DNA of 64,000 nt from DATAAZ01 sp036259875 (GTDB lineage Bacteria; Actinomycetota; Thermoleophilia; Gaiellales; Gaiellaceae), in assembly GCA_036259875.1 (NCBI GenBank), contig DATAAZ010000025.1:1-64000 (forward strand). Direction: 5' to 3'. The notes beneath the pieces were generated by a model, which ran no database searches, had not been told where the DNA came from, and was given only the letters and a program-made list of their open reading frames with translations. The first letter of the stretch is position 1; every line of letters starts with the position of its first letter. The position numbers and the translations under genes are program-made. Positions 32,640 through 40,987 of the stretch are shown here, one piece after another.

Positions 32640-33215
32640 ATGCGCATCAGCCACAAGCTCATCCTCGTCTTGTTCGCGATTCTCGGTCTCGGCGTCGGAG
32701 TGGCGCTCGCGGCCTCGACGGGCGGCGTCGGCGGCGGCGGCGGCGTCACGACCACCGAGCCTGCCGCCGCGACGACGGGTACGACGCCCGCCTCGACCGT
32801 CACGCAGGGCGACGACGTGAGCGGCCCGTGCGACGAGGCCGAGCACGCGAACGACCCGCGCTGCGCCGGTCCGCAGCGGCCCGAAGACGACGATGACCGC
32901 ACGGGGAACGCGCCGGGGGTCGACATCTCGGGGCCGTGCGACGAGGCCGAGCATGCGGACGATCCGCGCTGCACGGGTGCAGGCGGCCAGGCGCGCGAGG
33001 ACCGTTCCGGTCGATCGGGGCGCTCGCACGGCGAGGACAACTCGGGTCCCTCCGACAACTCGGGCCCGGGGAGCTCGTCGTCCGGGCATGGCGGGGACGA
33101 CGATCGGGACGAGGACGACGACGACCGGGACGACCACGACGAAGACCGGGACGACGACGACGACCGGGGGGACGACGACCGCGATCGCTCCGGCAGCAAC
33201 TCGGGCCGCGGCTAG
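32640..33215 (+). CDS. Secreted acidic protein with two SGPCDEAEHA.DPRC motifs
   Basis: 191 residues from ATG 32640. Signal peptide MRISHKLILVLFAILGLGVGVALAA, a Gly/Thr-rich linker, then two copies of the motif (DDVSGPCDEAEHANDPRCAG and DISGPCDEAEHADDPRCTG), each with a cysteine pair, and a highly acidic Asp/Arg tail (DDDRDEDDDDRDDHDEDRDD). It is a clear paralogue of the upstream acidic protein, which has one motif. Likely extracellular or surface-anchored, possibly metal-binding; function not known. Confidence 0.75.
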   Translation: MRISHKLILVLFAILGLGVGVALAASTGGVGGGGGVTTTEPAAATTGTTPASTVTQGDDVSGPCDEAEHANDPRCAGPQRPEDDDDRTGNAPGVDISGPCDEAEHADDPRCTGAGGQAREDRSGRSGRSHGEDNSGPSDNSGPGSSSSGHGGDDDRDEDDDDRDDHDEDRDDDDDRGDDDRDRSGSNSGRG

Positions 33216-33235
33216 CCGCTAGCGGCCGACACAGG

Positions 33236-33281
33236 CGGGCGGGCGCTCGGCCCTCTCCGGGTCGCCCGCCCGTTTCCTTTT
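33236..33281 (+). terminator. Rho-independent terminator
   Basis: CGGGCGGGCG (33236-33245) pairs perfectly with CGCCCGCCCG (33263-33272) over a 17-nt loop, followed by TTTCCTTTT. It ends the acidic-protein transcript just before the convergent purE stop. Confidence 0.75.
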
Positions 33282-33808
33282 CAGAGCTCGAGCTGCGGGC
33301 GGCGCGGCGCGTCGGGATACCCGCCGCCCTGGGCGAGGATCTTCGCCGCGAGGATCGCCGCGTTCCGCGCGCCGTCGAGCGAGACGCAGGCCACGGGGAC
33401 GCCGGGCGGCATCTGGACGATGGCGAGGATCGCGTCGAGCCCGCCCGCGGCGCTCTTCGCCGTCGTGAGCGGCACGCCGATCACCGGGAGCTCCGTGTAG
33501 GCGGCGACCGCACCCGGCAGCGCCGCCGCCATCCCGGCGGCCGCGATGATGACGCGCACGCCGCGCAGCGCCGCCGTCGACGCGTACTCGGCGACGCCGC
33601 GTGGATCGCGGTGTGCCGAGAGGACGTGAAGCTCGTTCGTGATCCCGCGCTCGTCCAGCTCGTCGATTGCGGGCTGCATCCGCTCGCGGTCCGACTCGGA
33701 CCCGATCAGGATCCCGACGAGCGGGCCCGGCTCGAAGTCGTCGATGACGGCGAGCGGGCTGGGCGCCTCCTCGACCGGCGACTCGGTGGACTGGTCAGCC
33801 TGCGACAT
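33281..33808 (-). CDS. purE: N5-carboxyaminoimidazole ribonucleotide mutase
   Basis: 175 residues; a 27-residue acidic leader precedes the core (PLVGILIGSESDRERMQPAIDELDERGI). LHVLSAHRDPRGVAEYA and GVPLTTAKSAAGGLDAILAIVQMPPGVPVA are PurE motifs. It isomerises N5-CAIR to CAIR, which normally needs PurK; no purK is visible in the window. The start overlaps the purD stop by 14 bp. Confidence 0.93.
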   Translation of the reverse strand: MSQADQSTESPVEEAPSPLAVIDDFEPGPLVGILIGSESDRERMQPAIDELDERGITNELHVLSAHRDPRGVAEYASTAALRGVRVIIAAAGMAAALPGAVAAYTELPVIGVPLTTAKSAAGGLDAILAIVQMPPGVPVACVSLDGARNAAILAAKILAQGGGYPDAPRRPQLEL

Positions 33809-35012
33809 GGACGGCGTGAAGAGCGATGTCGCGACGGTACTGCGCGCCCGGGAACCCGATCGTGGCGACAGCGCGATACGCGAGCTCGCGCGCGTCGTCC
33901 ACCGTGTCTGCGACGCCCGTGACGGTGAGCGCGCGTCCGCCGGACGCGATCACCCTGCCTTCGCGAAGCGCCGTTCCGGCATGGAAGACGAGGGCGTTCG
34001 CCTCCGCCTCGTCGATGCCGGTGATCTCGGTTCCCGTCTCCGGCGCGTCGGGATAGCCCGGCGACGCGAGGACGACGGCGGCCGCGGCCCCTCCCAGCGA
34101 CGGTCCCGCCACCGAGGCGAGCCCGCCGGTCGCCGTTCGCTCGAGGAGGTCGAGGAGGTCGCCCTGGACGCGCGGCAGGATCGCCTGGGTCTCGGGGTCG
34201 CCGAAACGGCAGTTGAACTCCAGAACGCGCGGGCCGTCCTCCGTCAGCATGAGGCCCGCATAGAGGAGGCCGACGAACGGCGCCTCGCGCCGCGCGAGCT
34301 CGGCGAGGACGGGCCGGTGGATCCGCTCGCAGAGCTCGCCCACGTCGTGATCCGACACGAACGGCACCGGTGAGTAGGCGCCCATCCCGCCCGTGTTCGG
34401 CCCCTCGTCGCCGTCCAGGAGGCGCTTCGCGTCCCGTGCGGGCGGCAATGCGACGACGTTGGTTCCGTCGGTGAGCGCGAAGACGGAGACCTCCTCGCCC
34501 TCGAGGAGCTCTTCGACGACCACGCCGGATCCCAGTGACTGGGCTCGTTCCCAGGCGGCCTTGGCCTCGCGCTGCGTCCGGCAGACGAAGACCCCCTTGC
34601 CGCCAGCGAGGCCGTCCGCCTTCACGACGCACGGCGCGCGGGGGCCGGAAAGCTCCGCTGCGGCCGGGACGTCGGCGGCGCGCATCACCTCCTTGGCGAA
34701 CGACTTGGAGCCCTCGATCCGCGCCGCGGCGGCGCTCGGGCCGACGACCGGGACGCCCGCGTGCCGGATTCCCTCGGCGACGCCGTACACGAGCGGCGCC
34801 TCCGGCCCGAAGACGACGAGGTCGATCGCGAGCTCCTGGCAGAGCGCAAGCAGAGCGTCCCCGTCGTCGGCGGCCACGGGGTGGCAACGGGCGACAGAGG
34901 CGATCCCCGGGTTGCCGGGCGCGGCATGGAGCTCGCGCAGCGCGTCGCTTTGCGTGAGCTTCCACGCGAGCGCGTGCTCGCGCCCGCCGGAGCCCACGAC
35001 GAGGACGTTCAT
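33795..35012 (-). CDS. purD: Phosphoribosylamine-glycine ligase
   Basis: 405 residues. MNVLVVGSGGREHALAWKL is the GARS N-domain; SKSFAKEVMRAADVPAA, GLAGGKGVFV, NTGGMGAYSPVPF and EFNCRFGDPETQ are the ATP-grasp motifs. Makes GAR. First gene of purD-purE on the minus strand; a divergent small gene starts 81 bp away. Confidence 0.95.
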   Translation of the reverse strand: MNVLVVGSGGREHALAWKLTQSDALRELHAAPGNPGIASVARCHPVAADDGDALLALCQELAIDLVVFGPEAPLVYGVAEGIRHAGVPVVGPSAAAARIEGSKSFAKEVMRAADVPAAAELSGPRAPCVVKADGLAGGKGVFVCRTQREAKAAWERAQSLGSGVVVEELLEGEEVSVFALTDGTNVVALPPARDAKRLLDGDEGPNTGGMGAYSPVPFVSDHDVGELCERIHRPVLAELARREAPFVGLLYAGLMLTEDGPRVLEFNCRFGDPETQAILPRVQGDLLDLLERTATGGLASVAGPSLGGAAAAVVLASPGYPDAPETGTEITGIDEAEANALVFHAGTALREGRVIASGGRALTVTGVADTVDDARELAYRAVATIGFPGAQYRRDIALHAVHVAG

Positions 35013-35093
35013 CGGCGGCGAGTGTAGTGGCCTCGCCGGTCGCTTCGAAGGCGGCGAGGTTCAAAGACGCGGCGCGTCTGGTAGAGAACAGCC

Positions 35094-35414
35094 GTGCGCG
35101 ACCCGGGTCTCGACAGGCATGAGTGGGAGACCGAATGGCAGGCGCTCGAGTCGGAGCTCGAGGACGCGCCGGCCGAGACGCTCCCGGAGCTTTGCGACCT
35201 GGTCGAGCGGATGCTCGTCGCGCGCGGATTCCCGATCAACGACGAGGTTGCGGACGACGGGATGGAGCCCGACCTTCGGGTCGAGTATCGCTCCGCGCGC
35301 GAGGTCGCGCTCCGCCTCGAGCGCGGCGACGACGTCGATCCCGGCGACATCGGCGATGCGATCGGGAACCTCCGCGACATCTACGCGCAGCTGATCGACC
35401 GGCCCGACAACTAG
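35094..35414 (+). CDS. Conserved hypothetical protein, 106 residues
   Basis: From GTG 35094. Soluble, acidic, helical (DRHEWETEWQALESELEDAPAETLPELCDLVERMLVARGF) with a C-terminal segment DVDPGDIGDAIGNLRDIYAQLI. Low complexity is absent, and the frame is the only plausible coding frame here. Function not recognised. A hairpin at 35460-35477 ends the unit. Confidence 0.7.
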   Translation: MRDPGLDRHEWETEWQALESELEDAPAETLPELCDLVERMLVARGFPINDEVADDGMEPDLRVEYRSAREVALRLERGDDVDPGDIGDAIGNLRDIYAQLIDRPDN

Positions 35415-35459
35415 CGAAGTCGCTTTCGGGGGCCGCCACCGTCGAACTAGTATTCGCGC

Positions 35460-35477
35460 ACCGGCCTCCCGGCCGGT
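35460..35477 (+). terminator. Probable terminator hairpin
   Basis: ACCGGCC-TCCC-GGCCGGT, a perfect 7-bp stem, followed by TTCCCCCC rather than a full T-run. It separates the small gene from the glutamine synthetase-type operon. The remainder up to 35613 shows only the AAAGGAG ribosome site at 35600-35606. Confidence 0.5.
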
Positions 35478-35613
35478 TTCCCCCCGAGTGAAGGCGGCGC
35501 GATGGCACGAGAAGCGACGGGACCTGCGGCGAGACGTCCCGCGCCCGCGTGCGAACGGCTGACGGCCTGGTTCGCGCCCGCGCCGCGCACAGGCCCCGCG
35601 TAAAGGAGCAGCA

Positions 35614-37098
35614 ATGGCAGTCGTCGAGACCGGCCCGAGCCAGGTGCAGACCGTCCTCGCGAAAGGCGGGATTCCCGACCCGTTCCCGACGCTCGAAGAG
35701 GCGCGCAACGACCCCGGCCGCCGCGAGCGCATCCAGGAGATCCGCAAGCGGATCAACGAGCAGGGGATCAAGTACCTCTTCTTCCAGCAGGTTTCCGTTT
35801 CCGGTCACGTGAACGGGAAGGGGGTCTCGGCGACCCAGTGGGAGAAGGTCGCGGAGGACGGCTATCAGCTCGTGTACGGCGCGACGGCCGACCTCTTCGT
35901 CGACCGGAGCGAGCGGTATATCGGCTTCGGGCCCGAGGAGTCGGAGCTCGCCGCGATCGCGGATCTCGACACGTTCGCTCAGCTCCCCTGGGATCCGCGC
36001 GTCGCGCGCGTGTTCTGCGACTGCTACGACACGGAGACGGGAAAGCTCCTCGAGGCGGACGCTCGCCAGAACCTGAAGCTCACGATGAACGAGGTCGAGC
36101 AGGAGCTCGGCTACACGTTTCTCTGCGGGATCGAGCCCGAAATGATGTGGATGAAGCGGCCGGCGGGGTCGACGGATCCCGGACAGGCGGAGGGCATCAC
36201 CAAGCCCTGGTGCTACCACATCAACCAGTTTGAGGAGCTGCGCCCGATCATTCTCGACGTGATCGACTACGGGGAGCGGCTCGGGATCAACCCGACGTAC
36301 GGCGACCACGAGGACTCGCCCGGGCAGCTCGAGCTCAACTTCCTCTTCGACCGCGCCGTCCGCACGGCCGACAACCTCTCGACCTACCGGCAGCTCTGCC
36401 AGGCGGTCGCGCGCAAGCACACGCGTGAGGGCACGTACGGCGACGGCGTCGAGGTCATCGCAACGTTCATGCCGAAGCCCTTCACGGGCGTCTCGGCAAA
36501 CGGCGCGCACCACCACTTCACGCTCGTCGACGAGGACGGGAACAACGTCTTCTACGACGCCGACGGCCCGGCGAAGCTCTCCGGGCTCGGCCGCCAGTTC
36601 ATGGGCGGCATCCTCGATCACTACCGAGCCCTCTGCGCCATCACGGCGTCGACCGTCAACTCGTACAAGCGCTTCTGGGACTTCGGGTTCTGGGCGCCGA
36701 TCTACAAGGACTACGGCTGGCAAAACCGGACCTGCCTCGTCCGTGTCGCGAGCGGCGGGCGCTTCGAGTACCGCGCCGTCGATTCGGCGTGCAACCCGTA
36801 CCTCACCCAGGCGGCGCTGCTTCGGGCCGGCCTCGACGGCGTGAAGCGGGGACTCGACCCGGGCGAGCCGCAGCAGCGCAACGTGTACGACGTCCTCGCG
36901 GAAGGCGTCGAGATCCCGCGCGTACCCGAACACCTCGGGGAGGCGCTCGCGGCGCTCGAGGAAGACGAGGTCGTTCGCTCGGCGCTCCCCGGCCGCCTCT
37001 ACGAGGTCTTCATGCACTACAAGCGCGACGAGTGGGAGCGCTTCCTCGCAGCCGTGACCGACTGGGAGCGCGAGCGCTACCTCGACGTCCTACCCTAG
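35614..37098 (+). CDS. glnT: GlnT-type glutamine synthetase / gamma-glutamylmethylamide synthetase
   Basis: 494 residues from ATG 35614 with AAAGGAG upstream. GS-fold motifs: NLKLTMNEVEQELGYTFLCGIEPEMMWM (metal glutamates), NGAHHHFTLVDEDGNN (ammonium/glutamate site) and GGRFEYRAVDSACNPYL (phosphate/metal). It belongs with GlnT/GmaS proteins rather than housekeeping GlnA. The three genes downstream are N-methylglutamate-synthase/Glx-type subunits, so ligation of glutamate to methylamine or another primary amine is more likely than plain ammonia assimilation. That inference rests on context. Confidence 0.88.
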   Translation: MAVVETGPSQVQTVLAKGGIPDPFPTLEEARNDPGRRERIQEIRKRINEQGIKYLFFQQVSVSGHVNGKGVSATQWEKVAEDGYQLVYGATADLFVDRSERYIGFGPEESELAAIADLDTFAQLPWDPRVARVFCDCYDTETGKLLEADARQNLKLTMNEVEQELGYTFLCGIEPEMMWMKRPAGSTDPGQAEGITKPWCYHINQFEELRPIILDVIDYGERLGINPTYGDHEDSPGQLELNFLFDRAVRTADNLSTYRQLCQAVARKHTREGTYGDGVEVIATFMPKPFTGVSANGAHHHFTLVDEDGNNVFYDADGPAKLSGLGRQFMGGILDHYRALCAITASTVNSYKRFWDFGFWAPIYKDYGWQNRTCLVRVASGGRFEYRAVDSACNPYLTQAALLRAGLDGVKRGLDPGEPQQRNVYDVLAEGVEIPRVPEHLGEALAALEEDEVVRSALPGRLYEVFMHYKRDEWERFLAAVTDWERERYLDVLP

Positions 37099-37259
37099 TG
37101 CTCGTCGAGCAATGCATGCCGACCCCCGGCCCGCGATCACGCGGCGCGAGAGCCCACCCTCGTGCTTGTGGAGGCGTCCAGCCTTGCCTGCGAACGAGTG
37201 CGGACTCCTGCCTGGTGCTCGCGACGCAGGAATCCGGCGGCACCACCGGACGAGCCACT
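37097..37259 (+). ncRNA. Candidate structured element, copy 2 (between glnT and the amidotransferase)
   Basis: Fills the whole gap inside the operon. Left arm AGTGCTCGTC (37097-37106, overlapping the glnT stop) pairs with GACGAGCCACT (37249-37259) with one bulged C. The corresponding arms in copy 1 (9513-9675) are different bases but also complementary, so the helix has covaried. The interior is about three-quarters identical to copy 1. It ends 12 bp before the amidotransferase ATG, so a role as intercistronic leader or processing site is possible. Confidence 0.5.
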
Positions 37260-37271
37260 AACGTCTAGGCC

Positions 37272-38210
37272 ATGTGCGGGATCGCGGGCATCCTCTATCG
37301 CGACGGCGGCGACAGCGCGCACCGGATCGGGCGCGACGTGACGCGGATGCTGCAGGCAATGAAGCACCGCGGACCCGATTCGACGGGGTACGCGCTGTAC
37401 GGCCGGCCGCAGGAAGCGATCGTCATGCGCTACAAGCTCGCGGACGCGAACACGCCCCGCGACTTCGAGTTCGAGGATCGGCTCGAGCGCCATCAGCGCG
37501 AGGTGCTCGCGCGCGTGCGCGCGGCCGGGGGGCGCGTAACAGACGTCGAGGAGGAGACGCCGTACGCCTACCGGATCGTGCTCGACTACGGCGGCGACCT
37601 GAAGGGCCTCGCCGACCGGGTCGAGTCCGTCCCCGACGCCGAGGTCCTCTCGCTCGGCCACTCGCTCGAGATCGTCAAGGACCTAGGAGACGCCGAATCG
37701 GTGGCCCGCCAGTACGGCCTCGACGAGTTCGCCGGTACGCACGGAATCGGGCACGTCCGGATGGCGACCGAGTCGGACGTCGACATCTCGGGCGCGCATC
37801 CGTACTGGGCATACCCGTTCCCCGACGTGGCGGTCGTCCACAACGGCCAGCTCACGAACTACTTCCAGTGGCGGCGCCGCCTCGAGCGCTCCGGCCACCG
37901 CTTTCAGTCGGAGTGCGACTCGGAGATCATCGCCGTCTACCTCGCCGAGAAGATGGCGGACGGCGCCTCGCTCGAGGACGCGATGCGTGACTCGCTAGAC
38001 GAGCTCGACGGCGTCTTCACCTACATCGCGGTCACCGACGACGCGCTCGGGGTCGCGAAGGACGAGATGGCGGCGAAGCCGCTCGTCCTCTACGAGTCGG
38101 ACGACGTCGTCGCGCTCGCCTCCGAGGAGATCGCGATTCGCTCCGTCATCGACCGGGAGATCGAGACGTACGACCCGTACGAGGCGGAGGTTCTCGTATG
38201 GCAACGGTAG
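37272..38210 (+). CDS. Class II glutamine amidotransferase (MgsA/GlxB-type)
   Basis: 312 residues. MCGIAGILYRDGG puts the nucleophilic cysteine at residue 2. MKHRGPDSTGYALYG, HGIGHVRMATESDVD, VVHNGQLTNY and ECDSEIIAVYLAEKMADG complete an Ntn glutaminase domain that stands alone. It matches the amidotransferase subunits of N-methylglutamate synthase and rhizobial GlxB. It would release ammonia from glutamine, or methylamine from gamma-glutamylmethylamide, for the synthase. Its end overlaps the next gene by 13 bp. Confidence 0.88.
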   Translation: MCGIAGILYRDGGDSAHRIGRDVTRMLQAMKHRGPDSTGYALYGRPQEAIVMRYKLADANTPRDFEFEDRLERHQREVLARVRAAGGRVTDVEEETPYAYRIVLDYGGDLKGLADRVESVPDAEVLSLGHSLEIVKDLGDAESVARQYGLDEFAGTHGIGHVRMATESDVDISGAHPYWAYPFPDVAVVHNGQLTNYFQWRRRLERSGHRFQSECDSEIIAVYLAEKMADGASLEDAMRDSLDELDGVFTYIAVTDDALGVAKDEMAAKPLVLYESDDVVALASEEIAIRSVIDREIETYDPYEAEVLVWQR

Positions 38211-38986
38211 GCGAGCAGCGGGTCACCTACGACGCGCGCGGCCTCGCGGAGCCGGACGCCGAGGCACCCCGCGTCGCCGAGATCGAGGGCGGATGTGCGA
38301 CGTTCGACGCGCACGACCTCTCGACACGGCAGATCAACCTCGAGCTTCGCCGGCTGCTCTACGAGGAGGGCGTGAAGGACGTGACGGTCCTGAACCCGGG
38401 CGCCAAGCACTCGCTCGGCGTCGGGATCCTGACCCGCTGCCGGATCCGCTTCGAGGGGTCACTTGGGTACTTCGCCTGCGGCCTGATCGACGGGCCGGAG
38501 ATCGAGATCGCGGGCCGGGTCGGCTGGTCGGCGTGCGAGAACATGATGTCGGGCGTCGTCGTCGTGCACGGGAACGCCGGCTCGCTCACCGGCGCCGCGA
38601 TGCGTGGCGGCGACCTCCTCGTCAAGGGTCGCGTCGGGGCGCGGACAGGGATCGACCAGAAGGGCGGCTCGATCATCGTCCTCGGCGATGCCGGGTCGAT
38701 GACGGGGTTCATGCTCCAGCGCGGCCGCCAGGTGCTGTGCGGAGACGTCGGCCCCGGGCTCGGTGACTCGATGTACGACGGGACGATCTACGTCGCCGGG
38801 AAGGTCGCGTCGCTCGGGATCGACTGCGTCCCGGGCGAGTGGACGGACGCCGATACGGAGTTCATCGAGCGCAAGTTCCAGATCTACGGGCTCGGCTCGC
38901 CGCCTGAGTTCCAGAAGTTCGTCTGCGGCAGGAAGCTCTACAACTACGACAACCTCGAACCGGCAGAGAGGAAGCTCGTCCTATGA
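38198..38986 (+). CDS. GXGXG-motif glutamate synthase subunit (MgsB/GlxC-type)
   Basis: 262 residues from ATG 38198. The body is a right-handed beta-helix made of glycine repeats (GRVGWSACENMMSGVVVVHGN, GAAMRGGDLLVKGRVGARTG, QKGGSIIVLGDAG), as in the C-terminal domain of glutamate synthase GltB, here as a separate polypeptide. N-terminal MATVGEQRVTYDARGL precedes it. It stabilises the channel between amidotransferase and FMN subunits. ATGA overlap with the next gene. Confidence 0.88.
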   Translation: MATVGEQRVTYDARGLAEPDAEAPRVAEIEGGCATFDAHDLSTRQINLELRRLLYEEGVKDVTVLNPGAKHSLGVGILTRCRIRFEGSLGYFACGLIDGPEIEIAGRVGWSACENMMSGVVVVHGNAGSLTGAAMRGGDLLVKGRVGARTGIDQKGGSIIVLGDAGSMTGFMLQRGRQVLCGDVGPGLGDSMYDGTIYVAGKVASLGIDCVPGEWTDADTEFIERKFQIYGLGSPPEFQKFVCGRKLYNYDNLEPAERKLVL

Positions 38987-40458
38987 CCACAGCGGACCGT
39001 TACGAGCAGCTCGACGCGACGTCGGGGAAGAGCCAGCCGGAGCGGCGCTCCATCCTTGGCCGGAGCCCGATCTTCACCCCGGAGGTCGTGAACGACATCC
39101 ACATGAAGGCGGAGCTCGGCCGGTACCGCATGCGCGGGTTCTCGATGTTCAAGAAGATCCCGCACTGGGACGACCTCATGTTCCTTCCCGGGACGCTGAC
39201 CCGCTTCGTGATCGAGGGGTACCGGGAGAAGTGCGAGACGAAAACCGTCCTCGGCGCCCGTTTCGCGAAGCACCCGATCGAGCTCGACATCCCGATCTAC
39301 ATCACGGGGATGAGTTTCGGCGCGCTCTCGCTCGAGGCGAAGATGGCGCTCGCGAAGGGCGCCTCGATGGCCGGGACGGCGACCTGCTCGGGCGAGGGCG
39401 GGATGATCCCGCCCGAGCGCGACCTCTCGACCAAGTGGTACTACCAGCTCATCCAGAGCCGGTACGGGTTCAACCCGCACCACCTGATGGTCGCCGACGC
39501 CTGCGAGTTCTTCATCGGCCAGGGGTGCAAAGTCGGGCTCGGCGGCCACCTGATGGGTCAGAAGGTGACGGAGCAGGTCGCGGAGATGCGCTCCCTGCCG
39601 CCCGGGATCGACCAGCGCTCGCCGGCCCGCCACCCCGACTGGCTCGGGCCCGACGACCTCTCGCTGAAGGTGCAGGAGATCCGCGAGGCGACGGACTACC
39701 GCATTCCGATCCAGCTCAAGCTCGGCGCCGCGCGCGTGTACGACGACGTGCGAATGGCGGCTAAGTGCGGGCCGGACATCATCTACCTCGACGGCGCCGA
39801 GGGCGGAACCGGGGCCGGGCCGCACGTCGCGACGGAGGAGACCGGAATCCCGCTCATGGCGGCGATCCCCGAGGCCCGCCGCGCGCTCGAGGACGTCGGC
39901 CTCGCAGACGAGATCGACCTCGTCGTCGCGGGCGGCATCCGGAACGGCGGCGACGTCGCCAAGGCGCTCGCGCTCGGGGCGAAGGCGGTCGCGATCGGGC
40001 ATGCCGCCCTCATCGCGCTGAACTGCAACAAGGAGATCCCGGGGGTCACCGACTACGAGGGGACGATCGGCGTGCGCGCGGGCGAGTGCTACCACTGCCA
40101 CACGGGCCGTTGCCCGGTCGGGATCACGACGCAGGACCCCGAACTCAGGAAGCGCCTCCACGTCGACGCCGCCGCCGAGCGCGTCTACAACTTCCTGCAT
40201 GCGATGACGCTCGAGCTCCAGATGCTCGCGCGCGCGTGCGGGAAGACCGACGTGCACTCGCTCGAGCCCGAGGATCTCTGCGCACTCACCGTCGAGGCGG
40301 CCGCGATGGCACGCGTGCCGCTGGCGGGGACTGACTGGGTCCCCGGCGTCACCGAGGAGCGGACGCTCGCGAAGATCGAGCGGCTGCTCGAGCGCCACCT
40401 CGAGTTTCCCGCCGATCTCCTGCCGGTCGAGCAGCCGGTCGAGGCCCGACCCGAGTGA
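38983..40458 (+). CDS. FMN-binding glutamate synthase domain protein (MgsC/GlxD-type)
   Basis: 491 residues. The FMN/2-oxoglutarate barrel has DIPIYITGMSFGALSLEAKMAL, SGEGGMIPPERD, IQLKLGAARVYDDV, IYLDGAEGGTGAGP and VAGGIRNGGDVAKAL. GECYHCHTGRCPVGITTQ supplies the cysteines of a 3Fe-4S cluster. With the two preceding subunits it makes a split glutamate-synthase complex that forms N-methylglutamate or glutamate. Genes for the N-methylglutamate dehydrogenase (mgdABCD, sarcosine-oxidase-like) are not in the window. Confidence 0.9.
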   Translation: MTTADRYEQLDATSGKSQPERRSILGRSPIFTPEVVNDIHMKAELGRYRMRGFSMFKKIPHWDDLMFLPGTLTRFVIEGYREKCETKTVLGARFAKHPIELDIPIYITGMSFGALSLEAKMALAKGASMAGTATCSGEGGMIPPERDLSTKWYYQLIQSRYGFNPHHLMVADACEFFIGQGCKVGLGGHLMGQKVTEQVAEMRSLPPGIDQRSPARHPDWLGPDDLSLKVQEIREATDYRIPIQLKLGAARVYDDVRMAAKCGPDIIYLDGAEGGTGAGPHVATEETGIPLMAAIPEARRALEDVGLADEIDLVVAGGIRNGGDVAKALALGAKAVAIGHAALIALNCNKEIPGVTDYEGTIGVRAGECYHCHTGRCPVGITTQDPELRKRLHVDAAAERVYNFLHAMTLELQMLARACGKTDVHSLEPEDLCALTVEAAAMARVPLAGTDWVPGVTEERTLAKIERLLERHLEFPADLLPVEQPVEARPE

Positions 40459-40946
40459 GCGTCGAGCCCGAGGCACCCACGACCGCCGACGCCCAGGAGA
40501 GCCACCCTGCGACGCCGGCGGCGCGCGAGCCCGAGAAGAAGGTCGCGATCGACGCGGAGTACCTGGCGGGCCATCGCTTCCCGTACCAGGAGGACATCTC
40601 GCTCGTCGAGGACGTCGACCTGCTCGCCGCGACGCCGGGCGAGGATCTCAACTGGCTCGAGGACGTCGAGCTCCTCGAGGAGGACGGCCTCCCGGCCGTC
40701 TTCGACCGTTACTCGAACTCGTTCCTCAAGATCTACTTCGCGATTCCCGAGGGGCGCGAGAACGAGCTCGCCCGCAAGGTGCTCGTGAAACACCTCCAGT
40801 CGGGCAACTCGTACGGGATTCAGCTGAAGGACCGCCACGCGAAGTTCCGGCAACCCGAGCTTGGCCCGTGGGTCGAGGAGGCACGGACGGTCGGGACCGA
40901 CTGGAAGCCCACCGCGCTCGAGGGCTGGGAGCCGCCCCTCCACTAG
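40455..40946 (+). CDS. Unknown protein coupled to the split glutamate synthase operon
   Basis: 163 residues from GTG 40455 (GTGA overlap with the FMN subunit). The first 45 residues are Pro/Ala/Glu-rich and probably disordered. The rest contains YLAGHRFPYQEDISLVEDVDLLAATPGEDLNWLEDVELL and a compact domain FDRYSNSFLKIYFAIPEGRENELARKVLVKHLQSGNSYGIQLKDRHAKF. No motif I recognise. Tight coupling suggests an accessory or regulatory subunit of the complex; this is inference. Confidence 0.75.
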   Translation: MSVEPEAPTTADAQESHPATPAAREPEKKVAIDAEYLAGHRFPYQEDISLVEDVDLLAATPGEDLNWLEDVELLEEDGLPAVFDRYSNSFLKIYFAIPEGRENELARKVLVKHLQSGNSYGIQLKDRHAKFRQPELGPWVEEARTVGTDWKPTALEGWEPPLH

Positions 40947-40987
40947 GGGCCGACGGAGCCCCCGGTGGCCGGGCGTTCGGGCGCGTT

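Noticed and set aside
33060..33205. GACGACGACCGGGACG repeats
   Set aside because: They encode the Asp/Arg tail of the second acidic protein; no array structure.
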